In this document: positions 11,100 through 22,727 of the stretch, piece after piece
Layout of the letters: the number at the start of each line of letters is the position of its first letter
How positions within the stretch are numbered: the stretch's first letter is position 1
Assembly: GCA_029721435.1 (NCBI GenBank)
Contig: CM056576.1
Location: 74,045,876 to 74,109,875, forward strand
Length of the DNA: 64,000 bases
Source: Gymnothorax reevesii
Taxonomy: Eukaryota; Chordata; Actinopteri; Anguilliformes; Muraenidae
Direction of reading: 5' to 3'
Translations under genes and position numbers: made by a program
The notes under the pieces: generated by a model
The model's database searches: none
Told to the model about the DNA's origin: nothing
Seen by the model: only the letters and a program-made list of their open reading frames with translations

Positions 11100-11220
11100 C
11101 CTGTAGCGCGATGGCCAATTGTGCGCTACGCTGAAAAAGCTGCCGACCACTGCCCCGCGAACCCGCAACCTGATAGACACATCTGCACTGCAACGCAGTG
11201 CCTTAACCGAGTGAGGTATC
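11100..11220 (-). repeat. tRNA-like pol III sequence, damaged, copy A
   Basis: The minus strand reads an A-box-like TACCTCACTCGGTTAAGG and a B-box-like GGGTTCGCG. In copy B (57,780-57,886) the B box is complete (GGTTCGCGCCCC), whereas here about 20 bp after it are deleted. It could be the head of a tRNA-derived SINE or a tRNA fossil. I could not fold a full cloverleaf. Confidence 0.4.
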
Positions 11221-12460
11221 CAGCAGCTCTAAACCAAGAGCATTTTTAATTAGCAGAGCATGCACACTAACATGCAGTAGCTGATAAGCAGTCATGACTT
11301 TGAATGTAATCTGTTGCGCAAAAAATTTGTTTCGCATCCGGTGTGAAAGCTGCTTAACACGCCCAAAACGCCTTAACTTGCATCTTTGCATTGGCTTTGA
11401 ATGTAGACTAATCTGTCCTACGAAAAATTTGCTTTGTGTCTGATGCAACAGCAGCTGTATGGATAGTACGCAACAGCTAGAGAGAGCTTGGTTATGGAAT
11501 GAACATTATACAGGTTTTGTAGACCGTTAGTTCCATTAGCGCGGACAAGTTGCTTATGTGGTGCTATTGAATTGATCACTTATTCAAGAAAGAATGACCG
11601 ATTTAATCTCTGCCTTTTTCGGCTTTTTATTAGCCACAACGATTTCTAAAGGGGGATGAAATTATGTCAAGGAAGTGCCGAGAAATCATTTGTAAACCGG
11701 TAGAGCTTCTGCGTTTCGCATTGCTTTCGCATTGCTGATCCCGGTCATGGATTAGTGAAGCGATCACTAACTGTAGTGGCTACAATCGGGCAAGGTAATG
11801 ATGAAACTGCCACATTGATACTTACCAAAGTAACACAAGCATGCCGATCAGAATTACAGCATAAAAGTGAACCAGGAGCATTTTAGCACGACACGCAAAC
11901 TAACATGCAGTAATAACTGAGCAGTCATAACCACAGAGACAAACCCTTGCAAAACAGGTTTTACAGACAGCAAGTTCTGTTACTGTGAATAGTTGTACCA
12001 AGCATCCAAATTACAGACAAGAATTAAAACTTAGCTTCAAATGAGGTTTATGTTCACACACCCACTGAAGAATTCCCCCTGATATCACTCTTGCATATTT
12101 AGGACACAAACATTAGCAACAGTAACTTGGCTACGTTAGCCGCTGTGCTACAGCCACAATCAACTGGCTATTACGTCAGGTTGGCTGATGCAGTAAAGCA
12201 ACTTACAGCTTCTGTGTCTGAGAGTCACGGACAGTCGCGACCAATACAGGCTTTATCTTCAGATATTTTACAAAGCCTGCGTTTGAGGCCAGTTGTTAGT
12301 GCTAGCCACCCGTAACACAATAGCTTCACTTACATTTTTTGCTGTTATATGGTTACTTTCAGCTTGTGGCTCCAAGCGTTTGATCGATGCAACCGCTTCA
12401 GGTTTGAGAAGCAGCTGAAACGCTTATCCTGTCGAATTATCCTTTATTGACAAAGCTGTC
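11221..12460. other. Unassigned interval next to THAP-like fossil
   Basis: No clear gene. Copy B keeps about 35 bp near 58,386-58,430 that are missing here at about 11,730. A 62-codon frame at 12,127-12,315 (+) is also open in copy B with one substitution, but has no recognisable features. Confidence 0.35.
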
Positions 12461-12682
12461 TTAGGTGAAATGCTGAGCACAAACAGCTAATGTTCGCTTT
12501 GGCCGTGGCTGTTTTCTGCAAGCAAACAAAAAAAAGCTACCCACTGATTTCTGGTGGCATCGTCTTTTGGAAGAGGAATATTTGTTTTTTTCGCCTCCAA
12601 AACTAAACGGACAAGTAGCTTTGGGAGAGCTACTAACAAAATTGCACCTCAAATGATCTGCGGTTCTTCTTTTGTATTTCAA
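12461..12682 (-). pseudogene. THAP-like domain fossil, copy A
   Basis: The minus strand encodes a Cys/Arg/Lys-rich piece ending in TLAVCAQHFT. Directly after it, past an in-frame TAA, the sequence still reads DSFVNKG. The combination V-C-x2-H-F-T-x-D-S-F is the signature of the second half of THAP zinc-coordinating DNA-binding domains, which occur in P-element-type transposases and their host derivatives. Upstream residues (NFVSSSP, RRCHQKSVG) fit only loosely. The stop and the lack of a complete C2CH set make it a pseudogene or an exon of a dead transposon. Copy B has an extra base in the frame. Confidence 0.45.
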
Positions 12683-15064
12683 AAAGTGGAAACGCTACTA
12701 AGACATAGTATGATCTGCCGTTGTTAGTGCCTGCTAGAATAGTTTCTGGCGTGGGCAGGTCCAGCGCAGTGGTGTACTCAGGCTAAGTCTGTACTAATTG
12801 GACGGCACAACCTGACGTCAGGTTTTACCCAGATCTCGTGAAGATCTTGGGAGGAGCTGTTCAGAGAGGAAATCACGCTCACGAAATCATGTTCATGGAT
12901 TACGGCAAAATTCATGGATTTTATATTTAGAAATTTTTCAGAGGTTGAGCATGAACAACCAACATTATAACATTACTAATATGTATTAAAAGAAGGATCA
13001 GCATGTTAGGTCCCCTTTAATAAAGGAAAAGGGAAAACTCGGATGTTCGCCCCTATCCCTTTAAAAACATTCAGAATCGTTACACCCCTACTCGAGAAGC
13101 TGCTCTTCTGCCAGCCCTTATTTATCCTGATTGGTGCCGCTAAACAATGTCATATGGGGTGCAATACCGTCATTTATAGATGAACAGGGCAGACCAAACC
13201 AAACCCGTATTTAAATTAATCATTAAAGCACTGGCTAAAGGAAAATAAAAATTACTCGGAACCATTGCACAAAACACTTAAATGGTACAGTTTTATCCTT
13301 AAGAAAATGAGCATACACTCCACCACTGAGCCAAACTTCAAAAAAGCAACATATTTGTTCGTAGGCCTGACGTTGACACCCACCAGAGAATAATGTAATT
13401 GTTATGGCCCAGAAATGAAAAAATAAAAAATGATAAGATATTGTCGCGCTCAAGATGTAAATTCTTTTCTTCAGGTGCATAAAACCAGTGAATGAAAGAA
13501 GGATGGAGTAATTGGTGCGCACTCTGAATAAAAAAGACAAAAAAGTCTCAGCAAAAAGAAGCAACTTTAAAAAGGAGCATGAGCAGACGTTTCAGCACAT
13601 CGCTATTCTCAATGTTCATGGAAAAAAAACCACTGACAAACAATTAACAAAGAGCAATAGCAATCACACAATTTACAGAGAGGTGTCATGGGAGGGGCTA
13701 CACCCAAGCCTAGGTAAGTGGAAGCAATTATCCCATTAAAAAACCAAACATATTACTATTAAAATAGTTATATAGTATATAATCATAAAACACATGATGA
13801 GATCTATAAAAAACGTGAGTAGTTTATATTTTCATTCATCCCTTTAGGAAAGAAGCTTTTACATTCACAGATCTAAAAAGCCTCTCTCTGTAAAAGTTTT
13901 TTATCCAAGTCCCCGCCTCTTCTGTTAGGCAATACTAACTCAATGTCCAAGAATTTCAAATCAGAAAGAGAATGAACAGCAGTGAGGAAGTGTCGGTAAA
14001 CAGATGAGGTTACATCACCTCATGACTGCACTCAAATGTTCCAAAATTCTAGTTCGTAAGGCTCTAGTTGTTTAACCTACATACAAACATGGCCAAGGGC
14101 AAACCAAAATATAAACAACATGTGTGGATTTACATGAAATGAACTGTTTGATTTGATTGTCGTGGCCCAGGCCAGGAATCAAGCACAGAGACAAAGTACA
14201 ATCCAATGGTCAGGTTAATTGATAGCAAGATGGTAGAGAGGTGGGAGGAACCCCAATGGGAGAGCGCAGTGTTCAGAAAACTGTTTGACTCTAAGCTCAA
14301 AGGATAATCGCAATACAGGACATTGCAACAGATCACGAGAGCAATTAGACACAAAACACACATCACGTGGGAGGAGGGGAAACATGGACGTAAACCAATG
14401 AAATGAAACAGCACTTCTAATACGCATCCAAGTAACTGAATTGGATGAAAAACAGAAGGCATTCACTCCGGGGTCATCACAGTTACAATAAATCAAAACT
14501 AACAATGTCAGATGGTACCTTTGCAGCTTCAGTGCTCAGCCTTGTGGCAAACCGGATCGTGGCCACGCTCCTCGACCACATCAGCACACCCACAACAGCC
14601 AATTCCCCTCCCTTTCGACAATGGTGCGGAGCAGAACTTCAGCACAACGGACAGCAGACAGAGAGCCGACGTCCGTGCAGCACTCCCTAGACTTGCAGGA
14701 CCGTGGACAGTTCCCACCACCTGCAAGTCATGAGGCTAGGCGGGCCTGGAGGAGAGAGGCATGAGGGAACACAGCTGTGCCTCATCATTATCAGACACAG
14801 CCAGAGCTGAAAAGGAGGAAACGTGGAGTTATGAGGAGGCAGGCAAGGCGTGCGCACCGTAAGTAATCTGCAAACTGTTTCTCTATTTTCTCCCTTTTAA
14901 GATTCCGATGGTGGGGAGAACTGGGGTTCGGGCCGCAGATTATGAAGAGATGAAGCCCTCCTCCAGAGCCCTCCATGGAAGCTAGAGATAAAAAAAATTA
15001 ATTTACTTAAATTGCTACCAGCCCGCATCAAATTACGCATGCCTTTTGATATGTGTTCTTTATA
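12683..15064. other. Unassigned interval
   Basis: No gene family recognised on either strand. The 14,445-14,733 part, well conserved between the copies (about two differences in 289 bases), has overlapping 73- and 81-codon open frames with no motif. Copy A has about 60 bp extra near 13,440-13,515 compared with copy B. Nothing else stands out. Confidence 0.35.
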
Positions 15065-16573
15065 CAACCCCAATTCCAAAATAGTTGGGACAAAGTGTAA
15101 ATTTTGAATAAAATCAAAACACAATGACTTTCAAATCACACCAGCCAGTATTTTATTCACAATAGAACAGAGATAACATAGCAATTGTTGAAACTGTGAA
15201 ATTTTACAATTTTATCAAATTTGATGGCTGCTACAGGTCTCAAAAAAGTTGGGACAGCGACCAGTTTACCAGGATGAAGCATTCCCTCTTCTTTTTAACA
15301 CAGAGTGGAGGCGTCTGGGCATTGAGGAGACAAGTTTCTTGAGTTGAGCCATTGGAATATGATCCCACTCTTGTTAAATACAGGCTTCCAGCTGCTGGAG
15401 AGTTTTGGGTCTCCTTTGACGGACTTTTCGTTTAATTATGTGCCAAATGTTCTCAATCGGTGAAAAATCAGGACGGCAGGCATTCACCTGCTGAAATACA
15501 CAAGGCCTTCCCTGGAATAGATTTTGTCTGCAGGGGAGCATATGTTGCTTTAAAACCTTTTTTTATACCTTTCAGCATTCATGGTGCGCTTTAAAACATT
15601 TGCCGCACTACATAAGCATTAATGCATCCCCATACCATCAGAGATGCTGGCTTTTGAACAGTATGCTGATAACAGGAGGGGTGGTCTTTCTCCTATTGAG
15701 CCCAGAGGAAACGACTCCCCTGATTTCGAACAAGAATGTCAAATTTGGACTTGTCTGACCACAGGACACTTTGCCACTTTGCAAAAGTCCATTTTACATG
15801 AGCCTTGGCCCACAGAGTACAGCAGCGCTTCTGGATCATGCTCAACAATGGCTTCCTTTTGGCATGATAGCGTTTTAGGTGGCATCTGTGGATGGCAGGT
15901 CAGACTGTGTTTACAGACAGTGGTTTCTTGAAGTATTCCTGGGCCCATTTAGTAATGTCAATGACAGAATTATGCTGGTGAGTGATGCAGTGGCGTCTGA
16001 GGGCCCGAAGATCACGGGCATCCAGTAAAGGTCTTCGGCCTTGTCCCTTACGCACAGAGATTTTTCCAGTTTCTCTGAATCTTTAGATGGAGTTTTGCAC
16101 TGTCAATGATGAAACCTTCAAAGCCTTTGCGATTTTACGTTGAGCAACATTGTTTTTAAAGTTTTCCACTATTTTTTTTACGCAAGCCTTCATGGGTTGG
16201 AGAGCCTCTGGCCATCTTTACTTCTTAGAGACTCAGCCTCTCTAAGAGATCTTTTTTATAGCCAATCATGTTACACACCTGAAGCCAGTTGATGTAATTA
16301 CTTGCTAAATGTTCTTTCCGCTGATTCTCTTACATAATTGCTTTTTCCGCCCTTTTTGCCTGTGTCTCAACTTTTTTGAGACCTGTAGCAGCCATAAAAT
16401 TTGAAATGAGCTCATTTTGTGGATAAGAATGTAAACTTTCTCAATTTCAACATTTGAAATGTTATCTTTGTTCTATTGTAAATAATACGTTGGCTCATGT
16501 GATCTGAAAGTCATTGCATTTTGGCTTTATTCACAATTGACAATTCGTCCCAACCATTTCAGAATTGGGGGTG
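15065..16573 (-). mobile_element. Tc1/mariner transposon with decayed transposase, copy A
   Basis: Flanked by TA at 15,063-15,064 and 16,574-16,575. The ends are inverted repeats starting CAACCCCAATTCCAAAATAG. A second inverted stretch (GCTACAGGTCTCAAAAAAGT at about 15,231 and its complement at about 16,369) shows that the terminal repeats extend about 200 bp. The minus strand encodes pieces of a Tc1-type DDE transposase; around 15,450-15,350 the reading SPIEN..IIKRKV.QRRPKTLQQLEA is visible across frame breaks. TA duplication and the SPIEN block are typical of this superfamily. Non-functional because of frameshifts and stops. Confidence 0.85.
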
Positions 16574-16575
16574 TA

Positions 16576-18480
16576 AATAACTATACCATCGGCGGGTGGG
16601 GTTTTGTCCCTTCCTCCCGCCTAGTCTGCACCTGTTATTGCGGTGTCTCGCTACAGCCTCTAAAAATGTTGGATGAGGGGGGCAAACCTAACTTTGGCTT
16701 ACATGAAAATAACCAAACTTGAAGCAATCAAAACTTCTGCCCCATAGCAGCACACGCCCTTATGCCTCATGAAAATGTCAAAGATAACTTTGAGGAAAGG
16801 ATAAATCATTAATGGATTAATTTGAAACAGCTTTTGAATATTTTTCTTCAATGAATACTGTATTTCAGAACTATTTAGAAATAAATGGACTTTCAAATGT
16901 CCCCTATAGTAGAGTACCTAAGGGATCATGACATCAAACAAGTAATCAAGGTTTTCCATCTCCTTGGTCAACTGAGTGGCTTGTCTTATTTTCTCAATAA
17001 GCCTCATGAACTGTTTCAGAGTGGATATAGAGTGGAGTCAGGAAACAAGATGGCTTCAAAATGTGCCTTACATTAATCAAACAATTTCTACTGAGTAGCA
17101 GTAGAGTTTGTGCTATTATAGGCTTGATATTGTGATTAGACTGTATATCAGCAGCGCAGTGATCCAACAGTGACTCGTTGTCAGGGGTTTGAAAGGCCTG
17201 CAGTGGACTCACTATTCAACTGCTTTCAAAAAATGATTACTCCCATTTTTGTTCACTTTAAAAATGAAAGCACTTATTTGCTGAATTATCGAAATTAATG
17301 TGAAGCCAATAATTATTATGAAATGATAACCACAAAATAATTGCCTTTTAGTTCCATTTATAAAGAGGACATAATATGGTAAAGGTGGCAATAGTCTGAC
17401 AACGCAAAAAATCACAAACTTTCTTTGAGGTCCATCCCTCTTTTTAATCATATCATGGTGATCAGAGACATACACATCGTAAAATGTTTCACTGCTGTCA
17501 TATCAGCGCTTATGAGAAGCCAAGCAAATTTTTTGGTCAAACTAACTCCACTAACTGTTCTTAAACAGGGCTTAATACACTTAAAGTAATGTATTTTCTG
17601 AAATGTAAAGAAAACTGACATACCTTCTTACTTACATGGACCTCATTGAAATGGCCTTGTTTTGGCTTCAACTGCTGCTTTAATCTGTGGCTTGCTTCAG
17701 CCTGCTTCTGAAGTTAACAGCGTGAGGACTGTCTCTCTTCTTTTTGGAGAGCATCATGTAAACTCCACAGTTGATGCCATTCTAAATGTAAATACAGGTA
17801 GCAACTTGATCATTGTAACTCATACGACATTCAGAGAGTCTGAATTGAAATATTCCACAGTAAAATTTCTCATACTGCTGGATTTTGATCCTCTGTTATA
17901 CTGCTACCCCAGTGTCAGATTATAGAGACATTTTGGAAATAAGGAGATATATATAGCCATTGAAATTACACAGATCACCCAGTAGAGTAAGAAAGCACAT
18001 TGTCTCAATTTGTAACGCATACCACATTCAGACGGTCATGATTAAAATATTACGCAGTGAAATTTCTCATACTTCTGGATTTTGATACTCTGTTATATTG
18101 CCTCTGTCACCCCGGTGTCAGATTCTCCAGACTTTTTGAAGATAATATATATTACATTAATATTTCAACGGTGATATAGCCGTTGAAATTAGACAGTCCG
18201 CTAATGCTAGCGTTGACTTGCACTTTCCGTTCGGCAACTAGTCATTTTCCCGAGCTAATGCTAATGCTACAGCTAGTGATTGCTACATTCACTCGCTCGC
18301 TTTACCTTTTCTCTAATGCGAGCTTCGGACAACGGAATGAAACCGAGAGAAAGCGACTTCGCCAATTACGTGTAGCCATGACTTTGAAACTTTGAGACTA
18401 AACTAAGGGTATATTGATCGAAAGCACTATTACTAACCATTACTACTAGCATTTCTGGAACAGATCTTCAATAAGAGTAG
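16576..18480. other. Unassigned interval, duplication continues to about 17,710
   Basis: No coding region supported. A tandem echo is visible around 17,810-18,130: the string ATTCAGA.G.(G/T)C(T/A)GA..T.AAATATT and the phrase TTTCTCATACT(G/T)CTGGATTTTGAT occur twice about 210 bp apart (near 17,830-17,890 and 18,030-18,080). This is a diverged duplication of about 200 bp. Copy B follows this block until the window ends at 64,000. Confidence 0.4.
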
Positions 18481-18670
18481 GGGGATCCCCGTTGTCATAG
18501 CTTTAAGTCCCAACCTAACCTGGCTCTCTCTTCCTGCCACGGTGCCACTAAATCATCCCCTGATCTAATTGGCTATGCAACTTGTCCTCTCCCTCCCCAC
18601 CTCAACCCCCAGGGCTCACTTGCCGGGACCTCCCTGGTTAAATAAAGGTTAAATGAAATAAATAAATAGA
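18480..18670 (+). mobile_element. LINE-type 3' tail
   Basis: The end reads CTCCCTGGTTAAATAAAGGT and runs into a GAAATAAATAAATA tail, a 3' terminus seen in many fish LINE copies. Only the tail and some upstream C-rich sequence are present. Family assignment is uncertain. Confidence 0.4.
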
Positions 18671-18948
18671 AATTGGGCTGAATCGCTAATAACATTGACG
18701 CGCAAGCGAGCGCTCATGTCATCTGCAACAGCGACACCCCACTTCAATCCCACAATGCCCAGCTCCTACGCCATCACGCAACGGGCTAATTCCAAATAAA
18801 TTGGAAAGTAAATAACTTTCATAACTACATATGTCACCATGACAATCACGCAGCAACGAACGCTCCATGAGTCTAGCATTTTTTGAGTCAAGCATTTTAA
18901 AATTATCCTCACTTCAGGTTATCTCATTTTGGAGAGACAGCGCTGACG

Positions 18949-19003
18949 ATGGACGCTCGCAATTTCCATACCATTAACGACATGCATCTGAATTCAGCAA
19001 GAG
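18949..19003 (+). CDS. Candidate first coding exon of the 22,728 gene
   Basis: ATG at 18,949 opens 18 codons (MDARNFHTINDMHLNSAR) plus one base, followed by the strong splice donor GTGAGT at 19,004. Its phase (one base left over) is what the exon at 22,728 needs, since that exon begins with two bases before the frame TAT-TAT-GGG. Joined, they give a 399-codon reading frame including the stop, with a 3,724-bp intron full of transposons. The region around this exon (about 18,818-19,080) has a diverged second copy at 22,073-22,330. The pairing is my inference from phase and splice signals; no transcript data were available. Confidence 0.4.
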
Positions 19004-19845
19004 GTGAGTAACCCATGAACAATTATATTTTATTCCTGATTTGCTGATTTTCACTTCTCAATCTAATTTTCTGGTGTTGGTAGAAATCTAACAGTTCATG
19101 TGTGAGCACAAAAATTGTATTGTACTGTCTTACCAGCAAACTTAAGGTAAAAATGCAGCCATAAATATTAGCTTTTTCGAAGCTCATGAGACTGGTCCAG
19201 ACATGGATTGATTCAGTTACAGGCTCTGTTAAGGCTGCATGAACTTTCAATAATGAAATTCAACCATTTTAAAAAATAATTGTATTCCATTAAAGTGAAA
19301 CATTTAAAAAAAAAAATCAATTTTAGGGGCTAAGACCTTAGCGCAGTACTGCAAAAAAGGAAGGCAAAATATATGGCAGCAATTGTGTAAAACTTAAAAC
19401 AATGAACAACTTATTTATAGTTGAACTACTTGATAATTCTCACGGGCCAAACTTTCAGCAACTCTAAATCGTATGAAACAAGAGGACGCTAAGTTTCTTC
19501 TACCAGGGACGAAGAAACTTCATGCATTAAAATGTGTCACTCAGCCCAGATTGCAAATGTTTTGCCTAACAGGTCTAAATTTTTGGGGAGAATGTGCTTG
19601 GAAATTTCCTGCAGTTGTATTTTTGTCTGAAAGAATTAACTTTGATAATGGTTTTGATATAGCTTATCTGCACCATGAAATTCCCATAGCTGGAGAAAAA
19701 AAATGCTGTATGCATGCCTGCAATACCCTGAACTAAATTTAAATGTAAACAAAAAATACCATGCACTGCAACAACCAATTAATGGCTTAGATCTTTCTAA
19801 CATCAGCTGAAGCATCCCAGCTCCATGGAAACCTTTTATCTATAT

Positions 19846-20049
19846 CAGAGGTCTCCAATCTTTTCCAGAAAGGGCCGGTGTGGGTGCAGGCTTTCATTGC
19901 AACCAAGCAGCTACACTCCTGATACTACTAATCAAGCTTATTAGCAAAGAGTCCAGGGGTTGATTAGTAGTATCAGGTGTGTAATAGCTTGGTTGCAATG
20001 AAAGCCTGCACCCACACTGGCCCTCTCTGGGAAAGATTGAGGACCCCTG
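19846..20049. mobile_element. hAT-type palindromic MITE, independent copy
   Basis: Same foldback family as 2,178-2,377. It is flanked by an 8-bp target duplication: ATCTATAT (19,838-19,845) and ATCTATAC (20,050-20,057), one mismatch. The left end has decayed to CAGAGGTCTCCAATC, and the right end is intact (GGACCCCTG). The 8-bp duplication supports hAT. Confidence 0.8.
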
Positions 20050-20120
20050 ATCTATACCATGTTAAATGTTTTTCATTTTTATGGAAAACTGTATAATTAG
20101 GAATAAATTAAAAATAAATA

Positions 20121-22063
20121 CAACCCCAATTCCAAAATAGTTGGGCCAAAGTGTGAATTGTGAATAAAATCAAAATGTAATGACTTTCAGATCACATGAG
20201 CTAAAGGCCCAGTCAAGGCCCGGTCACACAGTGAAAACGCATGAATTGCGCATGAATTACGCACAGATTTTCGTTTCTGCGCGGAGCGTACGTTGTATGC
20301 GTAATTCGTAGGTGGAACGAACGTGGACTGTCAGTGATTGTAAGTGGATGTGCGTCGAAGGCGGTTTGTGCGTGATTTTGAGTTTTGAACGGTTCAAAAA
20401 TTTTCCGACGCACAACTGTGCGTTGGTGTGCGTAATTCATGAGTCGGCATGCGTAGTTTATGCGTCGAGTATGCGTAACTATGCGCGGGACACTCGTCGG
20501 CCGTCAGTGCTTATGCGTCAGAACTGGTTTGAATCCGCGCACGTCCACGTCCGTCCACTGATGCCCCACGTTCATATCACGCATGAAACGCGCACGTGTC
20601 ACGTTCATTCCACTGACATCCACTGACAATCAATTATAAAACTGACGAATAACTGACATATCACTGACGGAAAACGCATAACGACGTACATCCACTGACG
20701 AGTGACGCATTTCCGACGCACGACTGACTGACAGAAAACTGATGATTCACTGATGTTCCACTGACGAACCACTGACAACTCACGTATGTATTTTGGTATA
20801 TAAAAGCAGCCATTTCGGGCACTTTTGCCATTCCAGACCTACGGGACCTCCTAGCAGCAGCACCAGCAGCAGGTTTTTCAGCAGCAGCAGCTTCTGTGGA
20901 TCTACATGGACTTCTTCTTCAGCAGCTTTCCTCTTCTGCACCCTCGTCTTTGAGGGCAAGCGAGCTTTCCTGGGTGGCATCTCTTGAAGTGTTCTTGATT
21001 GGCGAAAGGTACTGAGGAACTCCCGTCGTTCACCGCTTTTTATATGCGCTGAACCGAAGCGATAGTGACGCCGAAGGTTCGTTTTTTGTGCGTGATCCGT
21101 CAGTGATTCATCCGTGGGGCATGCGTCGACATGCGCGGAACGAAAGTGCTTGTACGTGGAATGTACGTGAAGCGTTCGTGTTTGGACGTGCTCCGCCGGT
21201 GATTCATGCGTCGGGCGTGCGTCGAATGTTCGTGGAATACTGCACCGTGTTTGCTATTATGCGTCGACGTGCGCGATATGTCAGTGATTGTAAGTGATAC
21301 ATGCGTGGTTCATGCGCGATTCATGCGTGATTCGTCCGAGATTTCTACCCCCGACACCCCGAAAAATTGGTCAATTTCTCAACGCCAAACCCAATCTGTG
21401 CGTGATTTGTGAGTGATTTGTGCGTGATCGGCTGTGTGACTGGGCCTTAATGTGTTATTTACAATAGAACACTGATAACATTTAAAATGTTGAGACTGAG
21501 ACATTTTACATTTTTATCCACAAAATTAGCTTTTTTCAAATTTTCTGGTTGCAACAGGTCTCAAAAAAGTTGGGACACAGGCAAAAAAAGGGCTGAAAAA
21601 GCCATTATTATGTAAGAGAATCAGCTGAAAGAACATTTAGCAAGTAATTAAGTTAACTTACATCAAGTGGGATGGGGAATACTTTAAAAACAAATGTTCT
21701 TCAATGTCACTTTACAAAGGCTTTGAAAGTCTCATCATCGACAGTGCATAACATCATCAAAATGTTCAGAGAAACTTGAAAAATCTCTGTGCGTAAAGGA
21801 CAAGGCCAAAGACCTTTACTGGATGCCTGTGATCTTCGGGCCCTCAGACACCACCGTGTCACTCACCAGCATGATTCTGTCATTACTAAATGAGCCCAGG
21901 AATACTTCAAGAAACCACTGTCACAAAACACAGTCAGCCGTGCCATCCACAGATGCCACCTAGAAATCTATCATGCAAAATTTGTGATTGTGTGATTTGA
22001 AAGTCATTGCATTTTGATTTTATTCAAAATTTACACTTTGTCCCAACAATTTTGGAATTGGGG
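20121..22063 (+). mobile_element. Tc1/mariner element carrying a nested foldback element
   Basis: Starts CAACCCCAATTCCAAAATAG after TA at 20,119 and ends with the complement TTTTGGAATTGGGGTA near 22,063. It belongs to the same family as 15,065-16,573 but in the opposite orientation: here the transposase-derived sequence (for example 21,720-21,980) is on the + strand, heavily internally deleted. A Harbinger-type element (20,205-21,447) sits 84 bp inside its left end. Confidence 0.8.
20205..21447. mobile_element. Harbinger-like foldback element nested in Tc1 element
   Basis: Bounded by AGGCCCAGTCA at the left and the inverted TGACTGGGCCT at the right, with TAA on both sides (20,202-20,204 and 21,448-21,450), a 3-bp duplication as made by PIF/Harbinger elements. 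Near both ends a CACACAG motif follows. The arms are long runs of degenerate 8-12-bp units: ACTGAC(A/G)..C and ATGCGT/GTGCGTGAT. The left end carries a partial doubling (AGGCCCAGTCA then AGGCCCGGTCA). In the middle the minus strand reads a 66-codon frame (20,980-20,780) starting MPPRKARLPSKTRVQKRKAA, a basic N-terminus that could be a Myb-like protein remnant. No transposase is present, so it is non-autonomous. Confidence 0.7.
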
Positions 22064-22072
22064 TAGTACCTC

Positions 22073-22330
22073 CCACAACTACATTAGTCATAGTGACATC
22101 GCGGAATAGCACTCACTCAACAGAACAGAGTGAGGAATTTTTAAAACCAAATGTTTTAAAATTAACTTCTATTAATATGGCCCAGTGTCAGACAAACAGG
22201 ACTGACAATGGATAATTTCCATATGAATAACACCATAAAATCTAAATTCAGCAAAAAGTGAGCGAACCATGAAAAATTATAAATTACTCCCGATTCACTG
22301 TATTGCCAGTAGATTTCTTGAGCCAATGCA
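22073..22330 (+). repeat. Diverged copy of the 18,949 exon region
   Basis: Parallels 18,818-19,080: AACTACAT, the run TTTTAAAATTA, then ATGGATAATTTCCAT (versus ATGGACGCTCGCAATTTCCA), AATTCAGCAA and GTGAGCGAACCATGAA (versus GTGAGTAACCCATGAA). The potential donor is retained, but the reading frame has lost codons and changed its ending. Either an exon duplication or two members of a dispersed repeat. Confidence 0.55.
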
Positions 22331-22727
22331 GGTAGAAGTTGCAAATGATGACAGTCACTGAGCCATGATGATTCCTACCAGTGGTGGCTCGTCGGCCCTA
22401 ACAAAGGGAAGCCAAAACCTCGCCCTTCAAAGCTTAATGACTTAAACCTTTCAGTTTACTTTTCTTGATCAGCAGTTTGGTAGGACAGTCAAATTTATTT
22501 TCGATAGCAAATGACAACACAAATGATCAATACGTCTTTATAAATTAGTGAAGTCATCTCCCAGAAAATTGTTTGTAAACATAGATATTCATAGATTTCA
22601 GGTCCATTGCTGCCATGCTTAGAGACGAGTGTTTGACAATTTTGAAAAACATCACCTCGTTGAATTCTTTTTTTTTTTGAGCTAGACAATAGCTTAACCA
22701 ATGGAAAATACTCTGCTCTTTTTCTAG

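Larger units (their letters stand above)
1..17710 (+). repeat. Segmental duplication, copy A (left part seen)
   Basis: Base 1 corresponds to base 37,877, and the two blocks can then be followed in the same orientation and order to about 17,710 versus the right window edge. Every landmark recurs: solo-LTR end, MITE end, hAT MITE, V pseudogene, Gypsy remnant, Tc1 relic, 32-bp minisatellite, THAP-like fossil and Tc1 element. Two stretches checked by eye (14,445-14,733 and 15,065-15,600) differ by under 1%, and 10,600-10,870 by about 3%. Copy A has no BEL/Pao element and no 38,597-type solo LTR, so it preserves the pre-insertion state. The block is cut by the left window edge. The tandem-unit length of 37,876 bp is an inference. 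Confidence 0.95.

Noticed and set aside
20312..20626. 104-codon frame in the foldback element
   Set aside because: Composed of the degenerate ATGCGT/ACTGAC repeat units, no protein features.
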